Positions 45,990-53,440 of a stretch of DNA of 64,000 nt are shown here, piece after piece. The notes beneath the pieces are model-generated. The model saw only the letters and a list, made by a program, of their open reading frames with translations, was not told the origin of the DNA and did not search any database. A program made the translations under genes and the position numbers. Origin of the DNA: Scrofimicrobium canadense (GTDB lineage: Bacteria; Actinomycetota; Actinomycetes; Actinomycetales; Actinomycetaceae); the NCBI RefSeq assembly GCF_009696615.1, contig NZ_VULO01000004.1, positions 123,763 to 187,762 of the forward strand, written 5' to 3'. Position 1 is the first letter of the stretch, and each line of letters begins with the position of its first letter.

Positions 45990-46976
45990 CTACTTACTGG
46001 TTGCGTCGATAGCTACTGACTCTCGACTCCGTTTCTGTATGACCAGTCTCCAAGTAACGAAAGCCATTGTTAGGAGTGCACCTAGACCAAGAACTACGGT
46101 TGCGATGTTTGCAGCAATTTTCCATAGAGGAGTCACATCTACAAGTTTTCCGCCTGCCTCCAGACCATTCATCGCATTACTGTTAACAACCGAATATGCC
46201 ACGTTATGTGCAGCTCGCTTGGTATTGGAAAGCAACGAATCATCGACTTCTCCCTCTGGAATAGTCCACAACTCTGCATCCGTATTCAACCAAAGATCCG
46301 TACCAGCTTCCAATCCCTGCCGAAGATCTTGGTAACCAAAAACTGGGAAGGAAGCCTGATCTGTGGATACAACTCCTTGGAAACCCCACTCATTGCGCAA
46401 AACTTCGGTCATGAGTCCTGGGTTTGATCCAACCCAAAGCGGGCCAAGCCTATTCATCGAAGCCATCATGCCCCGTGCGCCACCTTCACGCACCGTAAGC
46501 TCAAAAGGTTCAAGGTAGAGCTCTCTAATCGCCTGCTCATCGACCATCATTGCACCGCCCATTCGATTGACTTCTTGGTCATTGACGGCAAAGTGTTTGA
46601 CAAATACGATCACACCTTTATTTTGAGCACCTCTGACAGTCTCCGCTGCCATCATGCCTGAGAGAATCGGGTCCTCCGAAAAATACTCAAAATTCCTTCC
46701 TGAATAGGGAGTCCGATGAATATTGATCGATGGAGCATACCAGCCTGCATATCCCAGCTGTAGGCTGTCCTCTCCGATAGCAGTACCAAAGTCATGCGCT
46801 AGCTTACTGTTCCACGATGATGCCAAAACAATTGCGGGAGGATACGCCATTCCATTCTCGCCACCGGTCAGAGTTGCGGAAAACCCGGCAGGCCCATCTT
46901 TAAGAATCGTTCCTGGCAGCTGGATCGATCCTACGCTCTTGGTTGAATACCCACCGATCCTCACCAGCTCTTCCAA
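45990..46976 (-). pseudogene. Membrane-anchored GH3-like hydrolase, N-terminally truncated
   Basis: About 328 residues beginning abruptly at the first barrel strand (LVRIGGYSTKSVGSIQLPGTILKDGPAG), continuing through NIHRTPYSGRNFEYFSEDP and VKHFAVNDQEVNRMGG to the nucleophile region GFQGVVSTDQASF, and ending with a C-terminal membrane helix (TVVLGLGALLTMAFVTWRLV) and a basic tail. Related full-length proteins have a long N-terminal region with another membrane helix, absent here. The 5' end is joined to the lacA remnant near 46975. Confidence 0.82.
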
Positions 46977-47364
46977 GTTCGGGGTGAAGAGGATGCCCTG
47001 CAGTGGTGATCGTGACGTTGGGACCCAGCATCACTTCATCGCCAATGATTACTTCACTGTCGTCGACAAGTGTTGTTCCACTATTGAAATAGACGCTATT
47101 GCCCACATGAATATGTTTTCCATAAGCGACATAAATCGGCGGCTCGACCCACACGTCTTTGCCTATAGAACCAAAAAGTCTCTCTAACACCTCTTGTCGC
47201 TGTCCGTGATCCCTCAAGGGAAGCAGGTTATATTCTCTAGCGCTCTCTTTTCCCAAGATTCGGGCTTCTTCCAAGTTTTCGAGACCGGCACCAAAGTCTT
47301 TATACAGTTCGTTTTGCCTCATCTTGCGGCGCACTTCGCGCTCTACGCTTGTCATCTCCGGCAC
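46900..47364 (-). pseudogene. Sugar O-acetyltransferase (LacA/Maa type), C-terminally truncated
   Basis: Left-handed beta-helix acetyltransferase: REVRRKMRQNELYKDFG start, VEPPIYVAYGKHIHVGNSVYFN, LGPNVTITTAGHPLHPEL, where homology stops at about residue 130 of the usual ~190. The remaining tail (EDRWVFNQERRIDPAARNDS) is out-of-frame GH3 sequence. The hexapeptide repeats that complete the active site are lost. Start at GTG 47364 or ATG 47355. Confidence 0.83.
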
Positions 47365-47394
47365 GTCTTATGAATTCCTTTAGCTATTACAACG

Positions 47395-48087
47395 TCACGG
47401 CGCTATCTGCGTACAAACTAGGACCAACCATAGCGCTACTCCCCAGCTGACAAAGCTTCCGATGAGAAATTCTTCTGCCTTTGAGCCATTTTTCTTGTCT
47501 GCGGAGATTTCAGGAAAGCGAATGACACCCTTGGCTGCGATCAACGCGACGGCGAGAGCACTTCCTCCACTGACACCAAGGACCACAAGAAGCACTCTTT
47601 CAAGGGGGCCGATAATCCTCCCACCTTTGAGCGAATCATTATCGTCAGTATGTGAAGATAAACTGCCGGTCACAATACGATGCCGCGATTGTACTTGGCG
47701 CTGAAGGACCGCTTTGCAAAGCTCATTTGCTGGACTACCTATGAGGAAGAGAGCACCCACTCCCGCAATTAAATAGGTCCACGGGTATACAGCAGTCTGC
47801 GTAGGAAGAAATGTTGCGATGAGCGCCGAGCCAATAATGACTACAATCCATGTGACGATTGTGCTCTTGGCGGACTTCCGCGAAAAGAGTCGCCACAGTG
47901 CTGCCCAAAGAACCTGACACACCATCGCCGCCCACCATAGCCACCACTTTCCATCATCGCCAATATAGGCAACATATCCGACGCCCATTGTTCCCAGTAG
48001 CAGCGCCATCCAGAACTGGAAAGTTGATTTCACGGTGGATAAAGTTGCCGCAAGCCCAGTGGTCCACAACCATAATGCCATCACCAT
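47395..48087 (-). CDS. Hypothetical membrane protein paired with SatD
   Basis: 230 residues with about six hydrophobic helices and a polar loop (SLSSHTDDNDSLKGGR) between the fourth and fifth. No family recognised with certainty. It follows satD by 5 bases, so the two are one operon; the membrane protein may be the effector or sensor of the SatD-like cytosolic protein. Confidence 0.78.
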   Translation of the reverse strand: MVMALWLWTTGLAATLSTVKSTFQFWMALLLGTMGVGYVAYIGDDGKWWLWWAAMVCQVLWAALWRLFSRKSAKSTIVTWIVVIIGSALIATFLPTQTAVYPWTYLIAGVGALFLIGSPANELCKAVLQRQVQSRHRIVTGSLSSHTDDNDSLKGGRIIGPLERVLLVVLGVSGGSALAVALIAAKGVIRFPEISADKKNGSKAEEFLIGSFVSWGVALWLVLVCTQIAP

Positions 48088-48092
48088 GACGA

Positions 48093-48731
48093 CTATTCTT
48101 CCTCATCAAAGATTACTTTTAGTGAATCACGTAGGGCGATTGCACCCGATCTATGGAGGGTCTGCGAAACTGCGGATTGACTAATTTTCTCAGTATCTGC
48201 CATTTCAACCTGAGTGGCACCTAAAAGTAATGCCGCCGCTAGACGCCTCTCTCGATTTCGCATACGAAATACGATGTGATCGCGGAGGATGAGATGGCTA
48301 TTAATATAGGAAGCTGGTCCTTGACCTATATACCATGTTCGCGCAGAACGGTGTCCAGTATCCTGACGCCGATGTGCTTCTTCAATTGCCTCACGCGCGT
48401 TCCACCACGCGGTCCCGTCCTGCAATCTCATACCATCCGAAGTTGTGATGGTTGTGGCTTCCCCCTCCCCTATCCCGCAGCGAACATCCACTCCCTCGGG
48501 GAGCAAAAGTGAAGCACGAGCAGTAACTACCAACGCATCATTAGTGGAGGCGAAGAGTCCTTGAAATTCGTCGCCTACCGTGGCGGCAACCGGCATAATG
48601 GGGTCGATCGACCTCAGAGAACGTTGAAATGCTTCGGTAATTCCATCTTGAGCAACGATTCTATCTTCCATAGTGCGCGACCCGACGATGTCGATAATGA
48701 TCGCTGCAACGTTCTTACTCTCCGTTTCCAC
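48093..48731 (-). CDS. SatD-family protein, probable regulator
   Basis: 212 residues. Residues ~8-115 (AAIIIDIVGSRTMEDR, then VAATVGDEFQGLFAS) follow the nucleotidyl-cyclase-like fold of SatD proteins; residues ~150-205 (RRLAAALLLGATQVEMADTEKISQSAVSQTLHRSG) hold a helix-turn-helix. SatD was named from a Streptococcus mutans acid-tolerance operon; its biochemistry is unknown. Two palindromes of identical architecture lie just upstream (48747 and 48815), suggesting autoregulation. Operon with the membrane protein downstream. Confidence 0.78.
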   Translation of the reverse strand: METESKNVAAIIIDIVGSRTMEDRIVAQDGITEAFQRSLRSIDPIMPVAATVGDEFQGLFASTNDALVVTARASLLLPEGVDVRCGIGEGEATTITTSDGMRLQDGTAWWNAREAIEEAHRRQDTGHRSARTWYIGQGPASYINSHLILRDHIVFRMRNRERRLAAALLLGATQVEMADTEKISQSAVSQTLHRSGAIALRDSLKVIFDEEE

Positions 48732-48746
48732 TCACCCACATTATCA

Positions 48747-48767
48747 CTTATATCTGATAAATATAAG
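48747..48767. promoter_or_regulatory. Palindromic operator candidate 1 (CTTATA-N9-TATAAG)
   Basis: CTTATA and TATAAG separated by 9 bases (arms extend to 7 bp), centred 26 bases upstream of the satD start. A second palindrome, TTATCA-N8-TGATAA (48741-48760), overlaps it. Likely the binding site of a dimeric regulator, perhaps SatD itself. Confidence 0.6.
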
Positions 48768-48814
48768 GTATTTTGCGGAGACGGAGTAACTCGCACCCAC
48801 AAGCCGCGGAATTA

Positions 48815-48835
48815 CTTATACTTCGACGATATAAG
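48815..48835. promoter_or_regulatory. Palindromic operator candidate 2 (CTTATA-N9-TATAAG)
   Basis: The same half-sites with the same 9-base spacing as at 48747, with different spacer sequence (CTTCGACGA). Centre-to-centre distance is 68 bases. Both lie in the divergent gap between satD and fluC. Confidence 0.6.
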
Positions 48836-48915
48836 CAATTGTGCGGTCACGCTTTTCGGACTAATGACATATGCACAGCGCTCTTTCTTTCGCGTAGACT
48901 ATAGGGGCACGCTGT

Positions 48916-49005
48916 GCTTGGCGGTGGGGCTCGCCAATCCAAACCCCAACAGTAGTTGGCAACGGTCCCTATCTAGTTGACGTTTGACGTACACGCAGAT
49001 AGGGA
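48916..49005 (+). promoter_or_regulatory. Probable fluoride riboswitch with ribosome-site-masking hairpin
   Basis: Aptamer: stem TTGGCG/CGCCAA (48918-48923 with 48932-48937) with loop GTGGGGCT, conserved AAAC, second stem CCAAC-AGTA-GTTGG (48946-48959), then GGTCCC whose TCCC can pair with the GGGG of the first loop, as in the crcB-motif pseudoknot. The conserved TGATG before the pseudoknot is not matched (CAACGG), which lowers certainty. TCCCTATCT (48966-48974) also pairs perfectly with AGATAGGGA (48997-49005), which contains the fluC ribosome site, so pseudoknot and masking hairpin exclude each other. Confidence 0.7.
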
Positions 49006-49009
49006 GACA

Positions 49010-49417
49010 ATGAATCAGACAGCCAAAATCTACCCCACACAACTGCTTTTGGTAGCAGCAGGCGGGGGCGGCGGAACGGCTATGCGTTATGGACTTTCCG
49101 TAGCATTTCCTGGTCTGGCCACGGTACTGTGGATCAATATCGTTGGAGCCTTCATTCTCGGGTTGCTCACCGGCTGGCTATCAGTGAGAGGATTCTCCCA
49201 GAAGATAGCTATGCAACTGAGACTATTTATCGGCACCGGGATGATGGGTGGTTTTACGACCTACAGTACTTTTGCTGTGGGCATATCCCGCTTGGCCACG
49301 GAGGGGGACATAGTCACCGCATTACTCTACGGTATTCTTACCGTCTGCGGTGGGATCTCCGCAGCATTCCTAGGCACAGTATGTGGCAGGTGCTCTCAAG
49401 GATTGGAACGCAAGTGA
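49010..49417 (+). CDS. fluC: Fluoride exporter FluC/CrcB, first subunit
   Basis: Small membrane channel for fluoride, 135 residues, four helices. Motifs: GGGGGTAMRYGLSV, LWINIVGAFILGLLTGW and the Fluc signature GTGMMGGFTTYSTFAVG. ATG at 49010 behind AGGGAGACA, which is the sequence masked in the proposed riboswitch. A second, different fluC overlaps its stop by 4 bases; such pairs form dual-topology heterodimers. Confidence 0.94.
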   Translation: MNQTAKIYPTQLLLVAAGGGGGTAMRYGLSVAFPGLATVLWINIVGAFILGLLTGWLSVRGFSQKIAMQLRLFIGTGMMGGFTTYSTFAVGISRLATEGDIVTALLYGILTVCGGISAAFLGTVCGRCSQGLERK

Positions 49418-49785
49418 CAACATTCTTTCTAGTTGCCATATTCGGCGCTATAGGCTCACTATGTCGGTATCTAACGGACACTGCTATACCGTGGAAAAAT
49501 AGAGAGCTATTTCCCTGGGGAACCACTGTGGTGAATCTGTCGGGATCCCTCATCATGGGCACATTAACGGGATTGGCAGCCGGATGGTTTACGCCACCAT
49601 TAGTTACGGCCATGGGGACGGGACTGATAGGCGGGTTCACAACGTTTAGCACTGCCAGCCTAGATACCACACATATGCTTATCAAAAAACGTTACATAGC
49701 AGCAGCGATCAATAGCGTTGGGATGCTCGTTGCCTGTGTCTTCTGCGGATGCTTCGGAGTATGGATAGGAACCACATTTCTATAA
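49414..49785 (+). CDS. fluC: Fluoride exporter FluC/CrcB, second subunit
   Basis: 123 residues, four helices: FFLVAIFGAIGSLCRYLTD, WGTTVVNLSGSLIMGTLTG and GTGLIGGFTTFSTASLDT, the paired channel-forming signature. GTG start overlapping the first fluC stop (GTGA), hence translational coupling and stoichiometric synthesis. Convergent with the siderophore-protein remnant. Confidence 0.94.
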   Translation: MTTFFLVAIFGAIGSLCRYLTDTAIPWKNRELFPWGTTVVNLSGSLIMGTLTGLAAGWFTPPLVTAMGTGLIGGFTTFSTASLDTTHMLIKKRYIAAAINSVGMLVACVFCGCFGVWIGTTFL

Positions 49786-49807
49786 ACCACGACATGGAGT
49801 AATGGTT

Positions 49808-50206
49808 TTATGACGGCGACGAACGGCCTTCCCTCCAATATCCGATGAAAGAAATATCATTCTTTGGTACACCACGTTCATTGGCAAGATACCGGCGAAC
49901 CCCAGCAGCAAGTGCCTGCTCACCCACCGCATAAGTGTAAAGGCCCTCGGTAGGGATACCAGATTCAATAACCGCAGCCAACACTGCCTGTCCAGGCACT
50001 GTGTCTAGTTCTGAACGAATAATCCAATGGATGTTCGCGTTGCTTTCCTCAGAGGGTGCCTGCCGACAGTCACGCGTTGCATATGTGGAGTGCATCGTTG
50101 TGTAGATATCACTTTTGCGGTGATGACATGGGGTTCCACGGGTCTTGTGGGAATAAAGCGATGAGTCTTTGCCACGCGGATTCCTCCTCACTTTTCTAGC
50201 GCGCAT
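49808..50206 (-). pseudogene. Siderophore-interacting protein, truncated
   Basis: The last ~75 residues (NIHWIIRSELDTVPGQAVLAAVI, then YAVGEQALAAGVRRYLANERGVPKNDISFIGYWREGR) are the C-terminal NADPH-binding part of SIP/ViuB-type ferric-siderophore reductases. The ~170-residue FAD domain is missing, and residues 1-55 of the open frame match nothing I recognise. An IdeR/DtxR box remains upstream. Probably the 3' remnant of an iron-regulated reductase. Confidence 0.75.
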
Positions 50207-50232
50207 GACCTATCAAGACCACCAGATGTTAC

Positions 50233-50251
50233 TTAGGCCAGCCTAACCTAA
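50233..50251. promoter_or_regulatory. IdeR/DtxR iron box
   Basis: On the minus strand TTAGGTTAGGCTGGCCTAA matches the DtxR/IdeR consensus TTAGGTTAGSCTAACCTAA at 17 of 19 positions. It lies 27 bases upstream of the truncated siderophore-interacting protein and about 100 bases from acs on the other strand. It implies iron-dependent repression of the former gene. Confidence 0.85.
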
Positions 50252-50354
50252 AGATAGGTGTGATGGTAGCGATTGCAATCCACCTAGCGGGATTTCCAGA
50301 TGCAAAAGAGCGCAGATAATGCGATCCTGCTTCCATCAACTGAGAGGAACAACG

Positions 50355-52253
50355 ATGTCCAATACAGACGCTGAAATGCCCGCAATCTACCCTCCTTCCC
50401 CCGCAGTACTTGACCAGGCATGGATCAAAGACTGGCGCTCTTACGCTAAAAATGCCAACTTGGATCCTGTCACCTACTGGGAAGGAAGAGCAAGAGAATT
50501 AGAGTGGTCGCGTCTGTGGACTACAGTGCTTGATGATTCTCAGGCACCATTCTATAAATGGTTTACAGGTGCACGAACAAATATCGTCACAAATGCTATC
50601 GACCGCCACCTTCAGGGCCCCCGTAAAAACAAACTTGCTCTTCTGTGGGAATCTGAAGATGGGCAAGAGACACGGACTTTCTCATATTTTTCCCTTAACC
50701 GCGAAGTGACGACCATGGCAAATGTCCTCAAAGCCCTGGGGGTTCGAAAAGGAGACCGCGTGACAATTTATCTTCCGCGTATCCCCGAGGTGTTTTTCGC
50801 CATGCTCGCCTGCGCAAAGATCGGTGCAGTTCATTCAGTCATCTTTGCCGGTTTTTCGGCTGACGCTCTTACCTCTCGCATTGACGACTCGGAATCCAAA
50901 GTGGTCATTACCTCTGACGGATCATGGATCAACGGATCTGTCTTCCCCCTCAAGGACATTGTGGACGAGGCGGTACGGTTTTCTCCCACCGTAGAGAACG
51001 TCCTCGTTGTCAAGCGCACAGGTACGAAAGTACACATGGACCCGCTACGGGACCACTGGTATCACGACCTCACCGCCCTCCCGATAGCTCGTGGAACCTG
51101 CGAAACTGTCCAGGTTGACGCCGAAGACCCGCTTTTTATTCTTTACACTTCCGGTTCGACAGGTAAACCCAAAGCAGTTTTACATACACATGGCGGCTAT
51201 ATGGTCGGCACCTATGCAACTCTGCATGACACCTTCGACATCCATGACGAAGATCGTTTCTGGTGCACTGCTGACGCTGGCTGGATTACTGGACACTCCT
51301 ACGTCGTCTACGGTCCACTTCTCTGTGGTGCAACGTCCTTCATGTACGAAGGAGGCCCTTCATACCCTCATCCAGATCGTTGGTGGTCTCTCATCGAACA
51401 CTTTGGTATCACCACCCTCTATACAGCCCCCACCGCGATTCGTTCCCTTATGCGCTTTGGTGACGCATGGGTGAATAGACATGATCTTTCCTCTTTGAGG
51501 CTTCTCGGCACAGTTGGAGAACCTATCAACCCAGAAGCGTGGCGATGGTTTTACGAGGTGGTGGGTGGCAGTCGAGCGCCCATTATGGATACGTGGTGGC
51601 AAACGGAGACGGGTATGTTCCAAATCGCAGGCGTACCCGCGATGCCCCAAAAGCCCGGATCGGCAGGGTATCCCGTGTTTGGGCAGCGGGCTGAAATCGT
51701 AGATGATAAAGGCAACCCAGTTCCTGATGGAACGGAGGGATTCTTGACCCTCCTTAACCCGTGGCCCGCGATGATGAGAACTCTTTACAACGATGACCAG
51801 CGTTATCTGGACAGCTATTGGAATGTTTTCCCCGGTCGCTATGCCACTGGGGACTCAGCCCGTCGCGATAGCGATGGCTATTACTGGGTTATTGGTCGTA
51901 CCGACGACATCATCAAAGTATCAGGGCACCGACTCGGTACTGCTGAAATCGAAGCGGCTGTCGCCTCCGCGACGGCTGTCGCTGAAGCAGCCGCTATCGG
52001 ATTGCCTCATGAGATCAAAGGAAATGCAATCCATGTGTACGTTGTGCTCAACCCTGGCCACGAGGGAAATCGCACTACCGTTGAAGAGATTCGAGCACAT
52101 GTGGCCGCCCATCTCTCACCCATTGCGAAACCCGACGAAGTGGTTTTTGTTGAATCTCTCCCCAAAACTCGGTCTGGAAAAATCATGCGCAGGGTGCTGC
52201 GTGCCAGGGCTCTTGGACACGATGAAGGCGATCTATCGACCCTTGATGACTAG
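50355..52253 (+). CDS. acsA: Acetyl-CoA synthetase
   Basis: Activates acetate to acetyl-CoA through acetyl-AMP. 632 residues. AMP-binding loop YTSGSTGKPKAV, TWWQTETGMFQ, hinge region YATGDSARRDSDGYYWVIGRTDDIIKVSGHR and the acetylatable catalytic lysine in KTRSGKIMRRVLRA. The frame opens at 50319, but the ATG at 50355 has GAGAGGAACAACG upstream and a normal N-terminus. It stands alone, with repeat copy C beyond its end. Confidence 0.96.
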   Translation: MSNTDAEMPAIYPPSPAVLDQAWIKDWRSYAKNANLDPVTYWEGRARELEWSRLWTTVLDDSQAPFYKWFTGARTNIVTNAIDRHLQGPRKNKLALLWESEDGQETRTFSYFSLNREVTTMANVLKALGVRKGDRVTIYLPRIPEVFFAMLACAKIGAVHSVIFAGFSADALTSRIDDSESKVVITSDGSWINGSVFPLKDIVDEAVRFSPTVENVLVVKRTGTKVHMDPLRDHWYHDLTALPIARGTCETVQVDAEDPLFILYTSGSTGKPKAVLHTHGGYMVGTYATLHDTFDIHDEDRFWCTADAGWITGHSYVVYGPLLCGATSFMYEGGPSYPHPDRWWSLIEHFGITTLYTAPTAIRSLMRFGDAWVNRHDLSSLRLLGTVGEPINPEAWRWFYEVVGGSRAPIMDTWWQTETGMFQIAGVPAMPQKPGSAGYPVFGQRAEIVDDKGNPVPDGTEGFLTLLNPWPAMMRTLYNDDQRYLDSYWNVFPGRYATGDSARRDSDGYYWVIGRTDDIIKVSGHRLGTAEIEAAVASATAVAEAAAIGLPHEIKGNAIHVYVVLNPGHEGNRTTVEEIRAHVAAHLSPIAKPDEVVFVESLPKTRSGKIMRRVLRARALGHDEGDLSTLDD

Positions 52254-52455
52254 TCGAACAATCTGCTATTCAGATTCTTAGGGTTGTGGTGGGGTGCGCT
52301 TGCATAGAGCTTTCCTCACTGGTGAGTGTTTGGTTTTTGCCGATCTGCGAGAGGAAAAACCGTAAAAACTAGACATTCGCAAGAGCTCCCCTGTTCGGCC
52401 CTTTCACTACGCCAAATGCGCGGGCAACTCACGCAAGACCAACTGGAGAACTATC
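52254..52455. other. Non-coding gap between acs and repeat copy C
   Basis: No convincing gene. CTCAC-TG-GTGAG followed by TTTGGTTTTT (about 52315-52338) could be a weak terminator for acs. The region 52321-52370 read on the minus strand resembles the segment after repeat copy A (AGATCGGCAAA, CACTC), so it may be the distal part of the repeat. Confidence 0.5.
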
Positions 52456-52546
52456 CCTTAACTAACTCCATGCAACAGCCTGGGCGATGTGGCAGCTGCC
52501 GGGGCGGTATACAGCCCCGTGAACAGTTTTATGACCCCGTACGTGG
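52456..52546 (-). repeat. Dispersed intergenic element, copy C
   Basis: Third copy, reversed. It aligns with copy A over 91 bases without a gap (79 identical by hand count) and has the 24-base identical head at its right end. Stem GGGGC/GCCCC encloses TGTATACC, in which G and C can form one more pair. It lies between the convergent acs and DMT-transporter genes. Confidence 0.85.
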
Positions 52547-52561
52547 CAAAGGGGGGTGTTC

Positions 52562-53440
52562 TTATGGTGTCTTCTTTGAGTGATCCCGCGCCAGAGTGAT
52601 TACTCCCCAACCGGCCACAAGTCCGGAAACTATGAACACTGCGATTCCCCAAACCGGGACTCGACTTCCTTCGTGGAGAACTAACAAACCGATGAGTACG
52701 GCAACAATTGGGTCGATAACTGTCAGGCCTGCTATTACTAAATCAGGTGGACCGGAAGAATACGCTGTTTGAACAAAATATGCGCCCAGTGCTGCAGAAG
52801 CAATCAATCCGACTATGCAGGCAACGCTGTATATGTCGAAAGAAGCTGTTTGGATAGCGGTAATCACGACTTTTGCCAAAGTAGCAACGAATCCGTAAAG
52901 AATACCTGCAGCTGCTATATAGAAAAGCGCTCCGCGTGCATGACGCCTCCGTAGGATTAACCAGGTCGAAACCAGAGACACCATCACTATCACAAGCAGC
53001 AGCAGGACAGTGATGACTTGCTTGTGCTCAAGTCGCGGCTCATCAGCAAAATAGGCGGCCACTGCGACAAAAACAAATATCCCGCCAACACAGGCAAAAA
53101 TAGGACGGACAGCTACGGCTGTCGGCTTAGTATGCTGTGTCGTTGCGGTGAGCAATGTGGTCACCACTAAAGCGATTGCACCCATTGGCTGTACAACTAT
53201 CAATGGAGCCAGAGACATTGCCGCAAGTTGGCACACAATGGCCAAACCCAACAAAACTGTGCCGCTCAACCATGAGGGGCGAGCTAGCAGGCGCACTAGT
53301 TGCCGCAAGGACAAACCCTCTGCACCGCTGGTTCCGCTGAGTCTTTCAACTTTGTCGACACCGCGGTGTTGATAATGTGCCCCAAAAGACATGAGAATTG
53401 CCCCCAGGAGCGCTAAGGCAATTCCAACTGAGGTGTTCAC
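52562..53440 (-). CDS. DMT-superfamily membrane transporter
   Basis: 292 residues with nine to ten hydrophobic helices beginning SVGIALALLGAILMSFGAHYQHRGV and ending VPVWGIAVFIVSGLVAGWGVI; DPIVAVLIGLLVLHEG is typical of EamA/NIPA-like drug/metabolite transporters. Substrate unknown. The GTG start overlaps the glycosyltransferase stop by 4 bases, so it is coupled to that gene. Confidence 0.85.
   Translation of the reverse strand: MNTSVGIALALLGAILMSFGAHYQHRGVDKVERLSGTSGAEGLSLRQLVRLLARPSWLSGTVLLGLAIVCQLAAMSLAPLIVVQPMGAIALVVTTLLTATTQHTKPTAVAVRPIFACVGGIFVFVAVAAYFADEPRLEHKQVITVLLLLVIVMVSLVSTWLILRRRHARGALFYIAAAGILYGFVATLAKVVITAIQTASFDIYSVACIVGLIASAALGAYFVQTAYSSGPPDLVIAGLTVIDPIVAVLIGLLVLHEGSRVPVWGIAVFIVSGLVAGWGVITLARDHSKKTP

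Noticed and set aside
45990..46976. Joining the two GH3 fragments into one frameshifted gene
   Set aside because: Both contain the same barrel segment (N-F-E-Y-F-S-E-D-P), so they come from two different genes rather than one split gene.
48561..48980. Plus-strand open frame of 139 residues
   Set aside because: It lies over satD in the other strand and over the palindromes and riboswitch; no family or ribosome site.
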